From an uncultured Actinomycetes bacterium (GTDB lineage: Bacteria > Actinomycetota > Actinomycetes > Nanopelagicales > Nanopelagicaceae), in contig CAIVOW010000050.1 of assembly GCA_903907665.1 (NCBI GenBank), forward strand, positions 1 through 10,566: a DNA stretch of 10,566 nt, written 5' to 3'. The notes below the pieces were generated by a model. It ran no database searches, was not told the origin of the DNA, and was given only the letters and a program-made list of their open reading frames with translations. Below are positions 1-7,901 of this stretch, piece after piece (the first letter of the stretch is position 1; every line of letters begins with the position of its first letter). Made by a program: the position numbers and the translations under genes.

Positions 1-1448
1 CTTCCATGGATTTACTCAAGAGCGGTCCTGCAAGTAAAGGTAAATCGAAGGCTAACGAGGTGGTAGTTGCCGCATTAACTCAAGTTTTCTCACAGTTTAA
101 CGTTGAAGCATCAGTGACTGGATTTATGCGAGGACCAACAGTCACGCGCTATGAAGTAGAACTTGCTTCTGGTGTAAAAGTCGAGGCCATTACAGCGCTT
201 TCAAAGAATATTTCTTATGCCGTTGCAAGTGGAGATGTTCGGATACTTTCCCCAATTCCAGGAAAGTCAGCCGTAGGTATTGAAATTCCAAATGCTGATC
301 GCGAAATTGTTTATCTTGGAGATGTCTTGCGTTCATCAGTCTCTGTCAATGACACCCATCCAATGGTGGTTGCGCTCGGCAAAGATGTTGAAGGAGCTTT
401 TGTTTGTGCTAATTTAGCAAAGATGCCTCACCTGCTCGTCGCTGGAGCGACGGGCGCAGGAAAATCTTCGATGATTAACTCCCTCATTGTTTCGGTATTG
501 ATGCGTGCCACACCCGATGAAGTGCGCATGGTGATGATTGATCCAAAGCGAGTTGAGTTAAATTCCTATGAAGGAATTCCCCATCTCATAGCTCCGATTA
601 TCACTAATCCAAAGAAGGCTGCCGATGTACTTGCTTGGGTAGTTCGCGAGATGGACCAAAGGTATGACGACCTTTCAGCTTTCGGATTTAGGCATATTGA
701 TGATTTCAATAAAGCAGTCAGAGCTGGAAAAGTTAAGCTGCCAGATGCGAGTGAGCGAATTCTTGAGCCATATCCATACTTACTCATAATCGTTGATGAG
801 CTTGCGGATTTGATGATGGTGGCTGCGCGCGAAGTTGAGGAATCAATTGTGCGTATTACCCAGCTTGCTCGAGCAGCCGGGATCCATCTTGTCCTAGCAA
901 CGCAGCGTCCGAGCGTTGACATCGTCACTGGTCTTATCAAGGCAAACGTCCCTTCACGTCTTTCCTTTGCAACATCTTCGCTTGCAGATTCACGAGTAAT
1001 TTTAGATACCCCGGGAGCGGAAAAATTAGTTGGTCAAGGCGACGGACTTTTTCTCCCTATGGGAGCAAGCAAGCCTGTTCGAATTCAAGGTGCTTATGTT
1101 TCAGAACGTGAGGCGGAAGCAGTTGTGCAGTTTGTAAAGTCTCAATTACAACCTGTCTACAGAATAGATCTTAGTGCGCCTATTAAATCTAAAATTGTTG
1201 AGAACGATATCGGTGATGATATGGATCTACTATTGCAAGCAATCCAATTAGTAGTTGGAACTCAATTTGGATCTACATCTATGTTGCAAAGAAAATTACG
1301 AGTTGGTTTTGCAAAAGCAGGACGACTAATGGACCTGATGGAGAGCCGCGGAATAGTCGGTCCGTCTGAGGGGTCGAAGGCTCGAGAGGTCTTGATAAAC
1401 GCCGAGCAAATGCCAGATGTCCTGGAGGAGATCCAGGGCTTCAACTAG
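1..1448 (+). CDS. ftsK: DNA translocase FtsK, 3' part (5' end outside window)
   Basis: C-terminal motor part of the FtsK/SpoIIIE ATPase, which sits at the division septum and pumps chromosomal DNA so that the termini and dimers are resolved before closure. The frame is open to the left edge, so the ATG at 6 is internal; family members are usually 700-900 residues and about 480 are visible here. Counting from that ATG, the Walker A motif GATGAGKS lies at residues 147-154 and Walker B (LLIIVDE) ends at D264-E265. The RecA-like motor continues to about residue 380. The last 70 residues form the winged-helix gamma domain (starting near LLLQAIQLV) that reads oriented DNA motifs. The N-terminal membrane segments are missing because of the window cut. 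The gene is the first of the ftsK-rodZ-rimO-pgsA-cinA-clgR cluster. No frameshift or missing catalytic residue is seen. Confidence 0.97.
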   Translation, partial: SMDLLKSGPASKGKSKANEVVVAALTQVFSQFNVEASVTGFMRGPTVTRYEVELASGVKVEAITALSKNISYAVASGDVRILSPIPGKSAVGIEIPNADREIVYLGDVLRSSVSVNDTHPMVVALGKDVEGAFVCANLAKMPHLLVAGATGAGKSSMINSLIVSVLMRATPDEVRMVMIDPKRVELNSYEGIPHLIAPIITNPKKAADVLAWVVREMDQRYDDLSAFGFRHIDDFNKAVRAGKVKLPDASERILEPYPYLLIIVDELADLMMVAAREVEESIVRITQLARAAGIHLVLATQRPSVDIVTGLIKANVPSRLSFATSSLADSRVILDTPGAEKLVGQGDGLFLPMGASKPVRIQGAYVSEREAEAVVQFVKSQLQPVYRIDLSAPIKSKIVENDIGDDMDLLLQAIQLVVGTQFGSTSMLQRKLRVGFAKAGRLMDLMESRGIVGPSEGSKAREVLINAEQMPDVLEEIQGFN

Positions 1449-1476
1449 GAAAATGCAGGTGAACTTTAGGGTGAGC

Positions 1477-1511
1477 ACTGGGCTTACGCTCAGTTTGAGG
1501 GTTGGCCCAGT
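1477..1511 (+). other. Inverted repeat in the ftsK-rodZ gap, possible weak hairpin
   Basis: ACTGGGC (1477-1483) is followed 21 bases later by its exact reverse complement GCCCAGT (1505-1511). A shorter pair, TGAGC (1472-1476) and GCTCA (1488-1492), would compete with it. It lies just after the ftsK stop. The AT-rich stretch that follows has no uninterrupted T run, so it is not a textbook intrinsic terminator. It could be a weak terminator of ftsK or an operator. Confidence 0.3.
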
Positions 1512-1540
1512 TGTTAAATTCTTGTAGTTCGTTTTACGCT
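1511..1540 (+). promoter_or_regulatory. Candidate promoter of the rodZ-like gene
   Basis: TTGTTA (1511-1516) and TACGCT (1535-1540) are separated by 18 bases, a reasonable sigma-70-type pair. They lie 37 bases before the rodZ-like ATG. The 128-base ftsK-rodZ gap is the only sizeable non-coding space in the core cluster, so a promoter here makes sense. This is inferred from motif and position only. Confidence 0.4.
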
Positions 1541-1576
1541 TAGCCTCTCAAATTCCCCATTTGAACGAGGTTAATC

Positions 1577-2359
1577 ATGTCTGTTGGAATATATCTACGC
1601 GAGGCTCGCCAAGCCGCGGGATATTCCCTTGAGCAAATTTCTGCACAAACGCGCATTCGCGTAGCAGTATTGCGTGATTTAGAAAATGACCAATTTGAAT
1701 CAGCTGGTGGCAACGCTTACGCGCGCGGACACATTCGCACCATCGGTCAATTACTTGGGGCCAACATTGATCTGCTTCTTACGGAATTTGAAGCAACAAC
1801 TGGGCACATTGATCGTCCGATGATTGATTTGCTTACCGAAAATAATGCGACCACCTATGATCGCCAAAAGCACTTCCCAAAGTTTTCATATAAGTTCTTG
1901 GCAACATCTGCCGCCGTATTAGTGGGTTTGATGATTCTGGTACCAACAGCTAGTTCAATGTTTAAGTCAACAACGAAGTCCGCGCAAAAAGTTTCTATAG
2001 CAGCGAAATCCGTCGCCGTTCCAGCAACCCAGGCAGGTACCACTAGTAAGAGGAAGCAACAGAGCGCAACGACGCCAGTAGTAACTACCGGCAATCTCGT
2101 ACTCTCTGCTGATAGTGGAACAACCTGGATTGCTGTTACCGACGCAAACGGAAATAATGTTTTCACCGGTAAATTAGTCAGAGGCCAAACTCAAAACTTT
2201 GATGCTTCCCAGCTCCTTAATATCACACTTGGAAATGCTGGTGCGGTCAACATCACTCTCGATGGTAAATTTCTAGGCATAGCTGGCACGCAAGGCGAAG
2301 TGAAATACCTTCAATACGGTCCTGGCGCCACATCCAACACAACTATTACTCAAGGGTAA
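1577..2359 (+). CDS. RodZ-like HTH membrane protein with C-terminal DUF4115 domain
   Basis: Predicted single-pass membrane protein of the RodZ type, which links a cytoplasmic HTH domain to a periplasm-side domain and in other bacteria organises cell-shape machinery. Residues 1-75 are a Cro/C1-like HTH of the HTH_25 kind (YLREARQAAGYSLEQIS followed by a YARGHIRTIGQLLG stretch). Residues about 107-126 are one hydrophobic helix (LATSAAVLVGLMILV). A Ser/Thr/Ala/Lys-rich linker runs to about 165, and residues 170-250 form a DUF4115-like beta domain (TWIAVTDANG ... ITLGNAGAVNITLDG). The ATG at 1577 is preceded by a CGAGG Shine-Dalgarno (1566-1570) with 6 bases of spacing. Genes of this kind commonly sit between ftsK and rimO in actinobacteria. 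Whether it works with MreB here cannot be told from the window, so no symbol is assigned. Confidence 0.88.
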   Translation: MSVGIYLREARQAAGYSLEQISAQTRIRVAVLRDLENDQFESAGGNAYARGHIRTIGQLLGANIDLLLTEFEATTGHIDRPMIDLLTENNATTYDRQKHFPKFSYKFLATSAAVLVGLMILVPTASSMFKSTTKSAQKVSIAAKSVAVPATQAGTTSKRKQQSATTPVVTTGNLVLSADSGTTWIAVTDANGNNVFTGKLVRGQTQNFDASQLLNITLGNAGAVNITLDGKFLGIAGTQGEVKYLQYGPGATSNTTITQG

Positions 2360-2395
2360 ATCGGGTAATTCTGCATAAGCGGTAGAGTGGTGCCA

Positions 2396-3784
2396 ATGAG
2401 CATCGATATAGCCCCCGCATCTAGAACAGTAGCTCTTATAACTATGGGTTGCGCCCGTAATGATGTGGACTCCGAGGAATTAGCTGGTCGCTTAGCTGCC
2501 GATGGATGGACTCTAGTTACCGATCCAGCTGAAGCAGATGTCGCAGTAGTCAACACGTGTGGATTCATTGAAAGTGCTAAGAAAGATTCGGTGGATGCAC
2601 TTCTCGAAGCGCACGCGCTTAAAGGACATGGAAAAACTCAAGCTGTCGTTGCAGTGGGTTGCATGGCTGAGCGATATGGCAAAGAACTCGCAGAAGCGCT
2701 ACCTGAGGCGGATGCAATCCTTGGTTTCGATGACTATGTTGATATTTCCGCTCGCCTCAACACAATTATTAGTGGTGGGCATGTGCAGGCGCATACCCCT
2801 AAGGACCGTCGATCACTTTTGCCGATTGCCCCAAGTGAGCGCCAATCAGAGCAAGCTTCTAAAGCACCTAAACCCCCCCAGCGCACCCGCTTAGATAAGG
2901 CCCCAATTTCACCGCTCAAGATTGCAACAGGTTGCGACAGGCGTTGTTCATTCTGCGCAATTCCTATTTTTAGAGGCGCCTTTGTATCTAGGCGCCCGAC
3001 AGAGATTTTGGATGATGCTCATTGGCTCGTCAGTGAAGGCGTATCAGAACTCTTCCTCGTCAGCGAAAACACTACCTCGTATGGAAAAGACCTTGGGGAT
3101 ATGAAAGTTCTTGAGAAGTTACTCCCTGAAATTGCAGCTATTGAAGGGGTGGAGCGGATTCGCCTTTCATACCTTCAACCCGCTGAAATGCGACCAACCC
3201 TGCTTCAAGCCATGGTCTCGACCCCAAAAGTTGTTCCTTATTTCGACCTATCTTTTCAACACGCAAGTGGGACAGTTCTTCGCCGCATGCGACGCTTTGG
3301 TGATGGTGAGAAATTTCTACATCTGATTGAACAAATTCGTGCGCTCGCTCCCGAAGCTGGAATTCGTTCAAATTTCATTGTTGGATTTCCAGGGGAAACT
3401 GAAGAGGAATATCAGGAACTCATCGACTTCATCAATGCAGCTCGCTTAGATGCTATCGGCGTCTTTGGGTATTCAGATGAAGATAAAACTGAAGCCTTGA
3501 CGCTAGTCGGCAAATTAGATGAAGATGTAATTCATCAACGTACCGAAGGATTGTCGACTCTTGTAGATGAACTCTTATTGCAACGGGCCGAGGAGCGTAT
3601 TGGGGAGAAAGTCAGAGTTCTGATTGAAGACGAAGAACTCCAAGAAGGTCGCTCAGATCATCAGGGACCTGAAGTAGATGGCTCCACGTTTATTAAATCT
3701 CGCAATAAATATCGTGTCGGTGAATATGTCGATGCAGTAGTGATTGATGTTGCTGGAGCAGATTTGGTTGCGCAGCCGTTATGA
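2396..3784 (+). CDS. rimO: Ribosomal protein S12 methylthiotransferase RimO
   Basis: Radical SAM iron-sulfur enzyme that adds a methylthio group to the conserved aspartate of ribosomal protein S12. Numbering from the ATG at 2396, the N-terminal UPF0004 domain carries the three cluster cysteines C19, C55 and C89. The radical SAM motif CxxxCxxC is C180, C184, C187 ([16 protein letters not shown]). The C-terminal 60 residues (from about [11 protein letters not shown]) form the TRAM domain that binds S12. A long Pro/Arg/Lys-rich linker at about 130-172 joins the first two domains, as is usual for actinobacterial RimO rather than MiaB. Two in-frame GTG codons at 2387 and 2390 are alternative starts. 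I prefer ATG 2396 because a weak GAGTGG lies just upstream and the homologous core begins near residue 10. It starts 36 bases after the rodZ-like stop, and pgsA follows after 10 bases. Confidence 0.95.
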   Translation: MSIDIAPASRTVALITMGCARNDVDSEELAGRLAADGWTLVTDPAEADVAVVNTCGFIESAKKDSVDALLEAHALKGHGKTQAVVAVGCMAERYGKELAEALPEADAILGFDDYVDISARLNTIISGGHVQAHTPKDRRSLLPIAPSERQSEQASKAPKPPQRTRLDKAPISPLKIATGCDRRCSFCAIPIFRGAFVSRRPTEILDDAHWLVSEGVSELFLVSENTTSYGKDLGDMKVLEKLLPEIAAIEGVERIRLSYLQPAEMRPTLLQAMVSTPKVVPYFDLSFQHASGTVLRRMRRFGDGEKFLHLIEQIRALAPEAGIRSNFIVGFPGETEEEYQELIDFINAARLDAIGVFGYSDEDKTEALTLVGKLDEDVIHQRTEGLSTLVDELLLQRAEERIGEKVRVLIEDEELQEGRSDHQGPEVDGSTFIKSRNKYRVGEYVDAVVIDVAGADLVAQPL

Positions 3785-3794
3785 AAAAATTGAT

Positions 3795-4328
3795 ATGAAG
3801 AAGAATTTCAATCTACCCAACCTCTTAACAATCCTTCGGATCCTGGCAGTACCTTTCTGTACTTATGCCCTTTTTAAAAATGGCGGAGATGACACGAGCT
3901 GGCAGTTGATCGCATGGACTGGATTTTTCGTTGTAGGTTTAACAGATTTCTTTGACGGCCGAATTGCCCGCTCACGTAAGCAAGTAACAAGCCTGGGTAC
4001 ATTCCTGGATCCTGTTGCAGACAAGATTGCTATTGGAACTGCGATGGTTGGACTTTCTCTTCTCGGAAAATTGTGGTGGGTCGTAACAATTATCATTTTG
4101 GGGCGAGAAATCGCAGTGACGATTCTACGAGTACTTGTTATCAAAGATGGCGTGATTCCAGCTAGTAAAGGTGGAAAGCTAAAGACACTTTTTCAAGGAT
4201 TTGGAATTGGATTCTATATTTTGCCACTGCCTTCATATCTACATCTCCCAAGAGACTTATTTATGGCAGTTGCCGTCCTCTTAACGTTAACTTCTGGGTT
4301 TGATTATTTCAAGAAAGTATTAAAGTAA
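3795..4328 (+). CDS. pgsA: CDP-diacylglycerol-glycerol-3-phosphate 3-phosphatidyltransferase
   Basis: Integral membrane enzyme of the CDP-alcohol phosphatidyltransferase family. It joins glycerol-3-phosphate to CDP-diacylglycerol, giving phosphatidylglycerophosphate, the precursor of phosphatidylglycerol and cardiolipin. The family signature D-x2-D-G-x2-A-R-x8-G-x3-D-x3-D is complete: D51, D54, G55, A58, R59, G68, D72, D76. The N-terminus NLPNLLTILRIL is the typical PgsA opening. Several hydrophobic helices follow (about 12-26, 36-50, 78-98, 137-150 and the C-terminus), and the 177-residue length fits the family. The ATG at 3795 matches the conserved N-terminus; an upstream in-frame ATG at 3744 would add residues encoded inside rimO and is unlikely. 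The stop overlaps the next start as TAATG, so pgsA and cinA are probably translationally coupled. A pgsA next to clgR is also the mycobacterial arrangement (pgsA3). Confidence 0.95.
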   Translation: MKKNFNLPNLLTILRILAVPFCTYALFKNGGDDTSWQLIAWTGFFVVGLTDFFDGRIARSRKQVTSLGTFLDPVADKIAIGTAMVGLSLLGKLWWVVTIIILGREIAVTILRVLVIKDGVIPASKGGKLKTLFQGFGIGFYILPLPSYLHLPRDLFMAVAVLLTLTSGFDYFKKVLK

Positions 4329-4798
4329 TGAATGAGATAGCCGTAAGCGTTGTAAAGAAACTTAAGAAGAAGAAAGTCACGCTTGCAACTGCTGAGTCGA
4401 TAACCGGTGGCGGTTTATCCGCGGCAATCACTGATGTTGCAGGATCATCTGACGTTTTTCTCGGCGGGGTTGTCACATATAGTGATAAGAGTAAAACTAA
4501 ATTTCTTGGTGTGACCACTGCACTATTGAAAAAAGAATCAGCGGTCTCTGAACGAGTTGCTATCACCATGGCCGAAGCTGCGCGCGCTGAATTTAAAAGT
4601 GACTTTGCAATTGCTACAACCGGGGTCGCGGGTCCGGGCAAGGCCTACGGTCAAAAGGCGGGAACGGTTTGGATTGCGATCGCCTCAAAAAAAGAGACCG
4701 TTTCAATCGCACTTTCCCTCTCGGGTGACCGTGAATCTGTAAGAAACGCAACAATAGTTAGCGCGCTGGCCACTTTTGAGCGTATTCTTTCCTCGTGA
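4328..4798 (+). CDS. cinA: CinA C-terminal domain protein (nicotinamide-nucleotide amidohydrolase, PncC type)
   Basis: Stand-alone CinA C-terminal domain, the PncC type that hydrolyses nicotinamide mononucleotide to nicotinate mononucleotide for NAD recycling. The family motif TAESITGG (residues 21-28) supplies the catalytic serine S24. The conserved [11 protein letters not shown] and ATTGVAGPG stretches are both present. At 156 residues it has only the amidohydrolase domain and lacks the N-terminal COG1058 part of full-length CinA, as is common in actinobacteria. It starts inside the pgsA stop codon and its own stop overlaps the GTG start of clgR by 4 bases (GTGA). Placement near recA recalls the cinA-recA pairing of other bacteria. 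The enzymatic assignment is by family; activity is not shown. Confidence 0.92.
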   Translation: MNEIAVSVVKKLKKKKVTLATAESITGGGLSAAITDVAGSSDVFLGGVVTYSDKSKTKFLGVTTALLKKESAVSERVAITMAEAARAEFKSDFAIATTGVAGPGKAYGQKAGTVWIAIASKKETVSIALSLSGDRESVRNATIVSALATFERILSS

Positions 4799-5076
4799 CT
4801 TTACTTCGGACACACATCGGCTCCACGTTGCGTTCAGCGCGCGTGGCTCAGGGTCGTACCCTGCGCGAAGTAGCAAAGAGTGCTCGCGTCTCATTGGGTT
4901 ACCTTTCTGAAGTTGAACGCGGACAGAAGGAAGCGTCATCTGAGCTTTTGAATTCAATTTGTAGTGCACTTGACTTGACCTTAGGGACAGTCCTTTTTGA
5001 AGTATCCCGCCAAATCAAGAGTACAGAAGTTCCAATCCTCGTCTCACTCACTGTTGTGGATGAAGCCGCCGCTTAA
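4795..5076 (+). CDS. clgR: XRE-family transcriptional regulator ClgR
   Basis: Small (93 aa) DNA-binding activator of the ClgR type, which in corynebacteria, streptomycetes and mycobacteria turns on clp protease genes and some stress functions. The protein is almost entirely one Cro/C1 HTH domain, with the highly characteristic run [19 protein letters not shown] (about residues 34-52) preceded by [14 protein letters not shown]. The GTG start at 4795 overlaps the cinA stop and no separate Shine-Dalgarno is apparent, pointing to coupling with cinA. Location after pgsA and cinA matches the mycobacterial clgR neighbourhood. In those genera ClgR is itself controlled by proteolysis; nothing in this sequence tells whether that holds here. 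The next regulator gene probably overlaps its 3' end. Confidence 0.92.
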   Translation: MTLLRTHIGSTLRSARVAQGRTLREVAKSARVSLGYLSEVERGQKEASSELLNSICSALDLTLGTVLFEVSRQIKSTEVPILVSLTVVDEAAA

Positions 5077-5602
5077 GGTGTCTTCACCCCAGAAATACGC
5101 AAAGCAAATGGCTATTCACCAGCGTTCTCGCGAAGCAATTCTTAGTGGAGCCAAGAAAGTTATTGCCGAGGTTGGTTCATATGAATCAAATATGATCAAT
5201 ATTGCTACCCGAGCAGAAATTTCTCGTGCAACTATTTACAACCACTTTGCAGATCGCGAGGAGATGATGCTCGCCATCGTCGAATCAGAAATTGAAAGAC
5301 TTTCAGAGATGGCAATGAACGCCGATTCGAAAGTTAGTGCCTTGTTTTTACTTTCGCGTGAGATTTCTATGGACCAAGCGCTGGCTAAAATGGTGGAAAC
5401 CGATCATGGTGATATTGTGAAGCTAGTTACCGTTTCAGGCCATCCGCTCTGGATCAACGTTCATCGAGCTCTTGCAGATGTCTTCGGTGCTAATGAAAAT
5501 AATGTTGGCTTAATTCTTCGTTGGCTCCTTGCGCAAGTTACCTCACCGCTCACTGAGCCACAGTCAAAAGAGCAAGCTGAGAAGTTGGCTTCGCTCCTCT
5601 AA
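5060..5602 (+). CDS. TetR/AcrR-family transcriptional regulator
   Basis: Predicted TetR-type DNA-binding protein of about 180 residues. The N-terminal HTH is clear: [16 protein letters not shown], then [20 protein letters not shown] and [11 protein letters not shown] (about residues 23-75 from ATG 5060). The remaining 100 residues are the helical ligand/dimer region, with no recognisable ligand type. The start is uncertain: ATG 5060 overlaps clgR by 17 bases, GTG 5078 begins just after the clgR stop, and ATG 5108 begins closer to the HTH. None has a good Shine-Dalgarno, so translational coupling with clgR is likely. The stop codon directly abuts the DUF3046 ATG. Being embedded between clgR and DUF3046 suggests it belongs to the core operon rather than to the heme block downstream. 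Its target is unknown. Confidence 0.85.
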   Translation: MKPPLKVSSPQKYAKQMAIHQRSREAILSGAKKVIAEVGSYESNMINIATRAEISRATIYNHFADREEMMLAIVESEIERLSEMAMNADSKVSALFLLSREISMDQALAKMVETDHGDIVKLVTVSGHPLWINVHRALADVFGANENNVGLILRWLLAQVTSPLTEPQSKEQAEKLASLL

Positions 5603-5794
5603 ATGCGAATCACTGAACTTCGTACACGCTTAAAAGATTACTTTCCTGATTCAGATACCTACGCCCATGACATTGTGCACTCAGAATTAGGCGGTCAAAC
5701 AGTTAATCAAGCGCTAGATATGGGTATGGATGTCGCTGAGATTTGGAAAGCAGTAGTCAGGCATAACCCAGAGATGCCTGAGAAGTTTCGGTAA
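5603..5794 (+). CDS. DUF3046 family small protein
   Basis: A 63-residue protein of the DUF3046 family, actinobacterial and of unknown function. Recognisable features are the opening MRITELRTRLKDYF, an SDTYAHDIVHSELGG stretch, and a C-terminal helix containing DVAEIWKAVVRHNPEMPEKFR. It is mostly acidic-helical, without signal peptide, cysteines or membrane segment. The ATG at 5603 follows the TetR stop with no gap, so coupling is likely. Members of this family are typically found immediately upstream of recA; here about 4.7 kb of other genes come before the recA-type promoter at the right end of the window. Confidence 0.9.
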   Translation: MRITELRTRLKDYFPDSDTYAHDIVHSELGGQTVNQALDMGMDVAEIWKAVVRHNPEMPEKFR

Positions 5795-5819
5795 ATTTGA
5801 ATTCGTGGGAGACTAAACC

Positions 5820-6404
5820 ATGCCGAAAATTCAAGCTCCTTCAATCGCAGAACATCGCGAGCTTCGGCGCCATCAGCTGATAACAGCGGCTTTAGAACTC
5901 GCAATGAGCGGGGGAGCAGAAGCAGTTACGGTTTCTGCGGTTGCTCAAAAGGCTGGCTTATCACGAAGTTCTATTTATGAATATTTTGCTAGTTCTGCAG
6001 ATCTGATTGCCGACCTAGTCGTTGAAGAGTTGAACTACTACACAGATCGATTAGCCCTTGCCATTAAAGATACGCATGATCCATTTGAGAAGATTGAATT
6101 ATGGATTGCCGAGGGACTTCGCTACGTTCAAGATGGCCGCCACATGCTAGTAAAGAGCCTCAATACGATCTCAACCCCTGAATACCGTAAAGAGGAGGTT
6201 GCGATGGGTCACCGCAGATTAATCTCCCCACTTCGCCAAGCAATCGCCGAGACTGGTATTAAGGAGATTGCCTCCGCTGCAGCCTTTCTTCAGAGCGTGA
6301 CAGATGCGGCAAGCGTTCGCATTGATGCCGGAAATGACGCAGAGCTCGAAATCCAGAACGCAGTTACTTTTGCGCTTGCTGGACTCCGAGCCCTAACAAA
6401 ATAG
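5820..6404 (+). CDS. TetR/AcrR-family transcriptional regulator (candidate regulator of the transport block)
   Basis: Predicted TetR-type repressor of 194 residues. The N-terminal HTH reads RRHQLITAALELAMSGGAEA, then VSAVAQKAGLSRSSIYEYF and a following amphipathic helix (about residues 15-72). The C-terminal helical domain is of no recognised ligand class. The ATG at 5820 has a good GGGAGA Shine-Dalgarno (5807-5812) with 7 bases of spacing, unlike the weak sites of the core genes, which marks it as separately translated. It begins 25 bases after DUF3046 and ends 3 bases from the stop of the convergent secreted-protein gene. Its location next to the importer block suggests that it could control it, but no operator was identified with confidence. 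It differs from the other TetR protein at 5060-5602 in everything except the fold. Confidence 0.85.
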   Translation: MPKIQAPSIAEHRELRRHQLITAALELAMSGGAEAVTVSAVAQKAGLSRSSIYEYFASSADLIADLVVEELNYYTDRLALAIKDTHDPFEKIELWIAEGLRYVQDGRHMLVKSLNTISTPEYRKEEVAMGHRRLISPLRQAIAETGIKEIASAAAFLQSVTDAASVRIDAGNDAELEIQNAVTFALAGLRALTK

Positions 6405-6407
6405 TTT

Positions 6408-7379
6408 CTACTTCTTAATTGTTAATACAAAGCTCTGATTAAGTGCTTTGTAATTATCCATTGCCATCGCAGAAGCGTTAATTTTGCAGCTTCCAGCTTT
6501 TAGCGCCTTCAACGAATTCCCTTTTATGGAGCAATTCTTGGAAGAACTCTTATAGGCAATAACTTCGCCAAAATTAGAAATCTTGGCCAGGAGTAAGGAC
6601 TGTCCAACCTTCAGAGAACTCTTTCCAAGGCTTGCACTTTGAGTACCTTGGAGAACATTGAATGGAAAATGTGAAGTTTTACTTCCGACTGTGACTGCGA
6701 TGTCGCACTGTCCAGAGCCCTTAAGAGCAGTAACAGTATTTCCGGTTACGGGACAAAGCTCGGGAGTGTATGACTTGAACGCTACCGGAGCAGTAGAGTT
6801 TGAAGTTGCATCAAAGGTAAGAACCTGTCGGTATGCAATAGTTCCTAGAATATTCTCTTGAGTAGTAACGCCATTTATTTTCACTGACAACGTAAATGCA
6901 GAAGTAGCAGTTACCGGAGTTGTTCCTGTCGTTGGGAGAATATTGAAGGTAAATGGAACGAATTGATCTTCAGATAGATCTGTTGATTTTGTATGATCAA
7001 ATTCAAGCCAGAGGCCACATTGCTGATGCGCACAATCGGCGCCCCATGCATTTCCGTTATCAATAGTAAATGCAATCACTTTAGTCGGAGCAAACGATGC
7101 TTGAGCATCAGTGCTGATCCATAAAGGTGCCTTAGTGTTTGAGTAGGTTGGTCGTGCACCAGCTACTGGCTGTACTGCTTGGAAGATATACAGTCCGCCA
7201 GTTGTTGGAAATCCAGCAAGAACAAAATGTAGTGTCTCACCAGCTGCGATTGTTGGAACACCTGAAATTGGAGCGCCTGTAGCTTCAGTGAACATCACTT
7301 TAGTGGACGCTGCATGTGATGCTGGAGCAAGTGAAATTCCTACAACAAGTGCTGCAAGAATGGATATGGATCTGCGCAT
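6408..7379 (-). CDS. Secreted protein: neocarzinostatin-like domain plus two Ig-like repeats
   Basis: Exported protein of 323 residues, probably an extracellular ligand-capture or surface protein of the adjacent importer. A Sec signal peptide spans residues 1-23, with cleavage after ASHA. Residues 25-147 form a beta-rich domain with W87-I-S, a cysteine pair C116/C121, D128-H129-T130, D134-x-S136-x-D138 and P142-x-x-F145. This domain matches the partner protein encoded just upstream and resembles the neocarzinostatin fold, but lacks the first cysteine pair. Residues about 188-323 hold two Ig-like repeats, each with the pattern 'C-x-(V/I)-x-G-N-x-(V/L)-x-A-L-K-x-G-x-C' (C209/C225 and C283/C298). 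No LPXTG motif or terminal membrane helix is seen, so it is likely released or held non-covalently. A strong AAAGGAG Shine-Dalgarno covers 7384-7390. It follows the 7400-7882 gene by 20 bases as an operon. Ligand identity is inferred only. Confidence 0.8.
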   Translation of the reverse strand: MRRSISILAALVVGISLAPASHAASTKVMFTEATGAPISGVPTIAAGETLHFVLAGFPTTGGLYIFQAVQPVAGARPTYSNTKAPLWISTDAQASFAPTKVIAFTIDNGNAWGADCAHQQCGLWLEFDHTKSTDLSEDQFVPFTFNILPTTGTTPVTATSAFTLSVKINGVTTQENILGTIAYRQVLTFDATSNSTAPVAFKSYTPELCPVTGNTVTALKGSGQCDIAVTVGSKTSHFPFNVLQGTQSASLGKSSLKVGQSLLLAKISNFGEVIAYKSSSKNCSIKGNSLKALKAGSCKINASAMAMDNYKALNQSFVLTIKK

Positions 7380-7399
7380 TTTTCTCCTTTAAGTGTTCT

Positions 7400-7882
7400 C
7401 TATTTTTTACTACTGAAAGATAGTGGTATCGCTAAATCGTGGCTTCGGTCATCTCCGCGAGTGTGATCGGCTCGGATGTAAATTGCACATTTAACTTTGC
7501 GGCAATCGATTTTCCCGATCATGGGTGAGACTTTTATGATGACCTTAAATCGACCACCAGGAAGAAATGGTTTTGCCAGGCCAACCCCATAGGAAGGGGG
7601 ATTAGATGAGATCCATATTGAAGCACCGGTAGCTCCGGTTTCATCAATACCGCCACCACATGGCGTTGGAAGTACTCCGACCTTCACGACAGTACAAAGT
7701 GCAACGTATATTCCAACGGTTTCATCGAAGTGCTGCCCAGTTATTACTAACTTATCGCCACTTTTAATGCCGGTTATTTTCGATACTTTCAAGCTTTCAC
7801 CATGCGCACCAGTAAGCGCAGATACAGGGTTTATGAGCAATCCTGTTATGAGCGTTGCGGTAATGAGAACCTTTTTAAGCAC
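7400..7882 (-). CDS. Secreted neocarzinostatin-like (Ig-fold) protein
   Basis: Small exported protein (160 aa from the chosen start). The GTG at 7882 gives a compact signal peptide (MLKKVLITATLITGLLINPVSA, in two parts: basic n-region then hydrophobic core) with cleavage near residue 22. An upstream TTG at 7924 would add 14 residues and has no Shine-Dalgarno either. The mature part opens with VSKITGIKSGDKLVITG, then carries cysteines C63/C75 and C127/C132, W90-I-S, D139-H140-T141, D145-R-S-x-D149 and P153-x-x-F156. The order, the IDCxxxxC spacing of five and the final IPLSF strand resemble the antitumour-chromoprotein carriers neocarzinostatin and macromomycin, whose cleft holds a hydrophobic chromophore. 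No anchor is present. It is the first gene of a two-gene operon divergent from the importer. A heme or tetrapyrrole ligand is my inference from context. Confidence 0.78.
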   Translation of the reverse strand: MLKKVLITATLITGLLINPVSALTGAHGESLKVSKITGIKSGDKLVITGQHFDETVGIYVALCTVVKVGVLPTPCGGGIDETGATGASIWISSNPPSYGVGLAKPFLPGGRFKVIIKVSPMIGKIDCRKVKCAIYIRADHTRGDDRSHDLAIPLSFSSKK

Positions 7883-7894
7883 AGGAGCAATATA
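7882..7894 (-). promoter_or_regulatory. -10 element placing the GTG start at or near +1 (leaderless candidate)
   Basis: On the - strand TATATT (7894-7889) lies 6 bases before the GTG at 7882, the spacing expected if transcription begins on the start codon itself. No Shine-Dalgarno precedes this GTG. A -35 element is weak at best. Leaderless mRNAs are common in actinobacteria, so this supports the GTG over the upstream TTG at 7924. Confidence 0.4.
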
Positions 7895-7901
7895 AAACTC
7901 T

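Noticed and set aside
1563..1570. GAACGAGG before the rodZ-like gene as an SOS half site.
   Set aside because: Only one GAAC half is present, with no GTTC partner at the right spacing; GAGG is better explained as the Shine-Dalgarno.
3138..3371. Several open frames of 60-125 codons opposite or within ftsK, rimO, pgsA, cinA and hmuT.
   Set aside because: They overlap genes with clear family motifs, show no recognisable motifs or Shine-Dalgarno sites, and have amino-acid composition typical of shadow frames.
6428..6450. CAAAGC / GCTTTG hairpin near the convergent gene ends, as a terminator for the + strand TetR gene.
   Set aside because: The stem is only 6 bp and AT-rich, lies inside the coding end of the - strand gene and is not followed by a T run.
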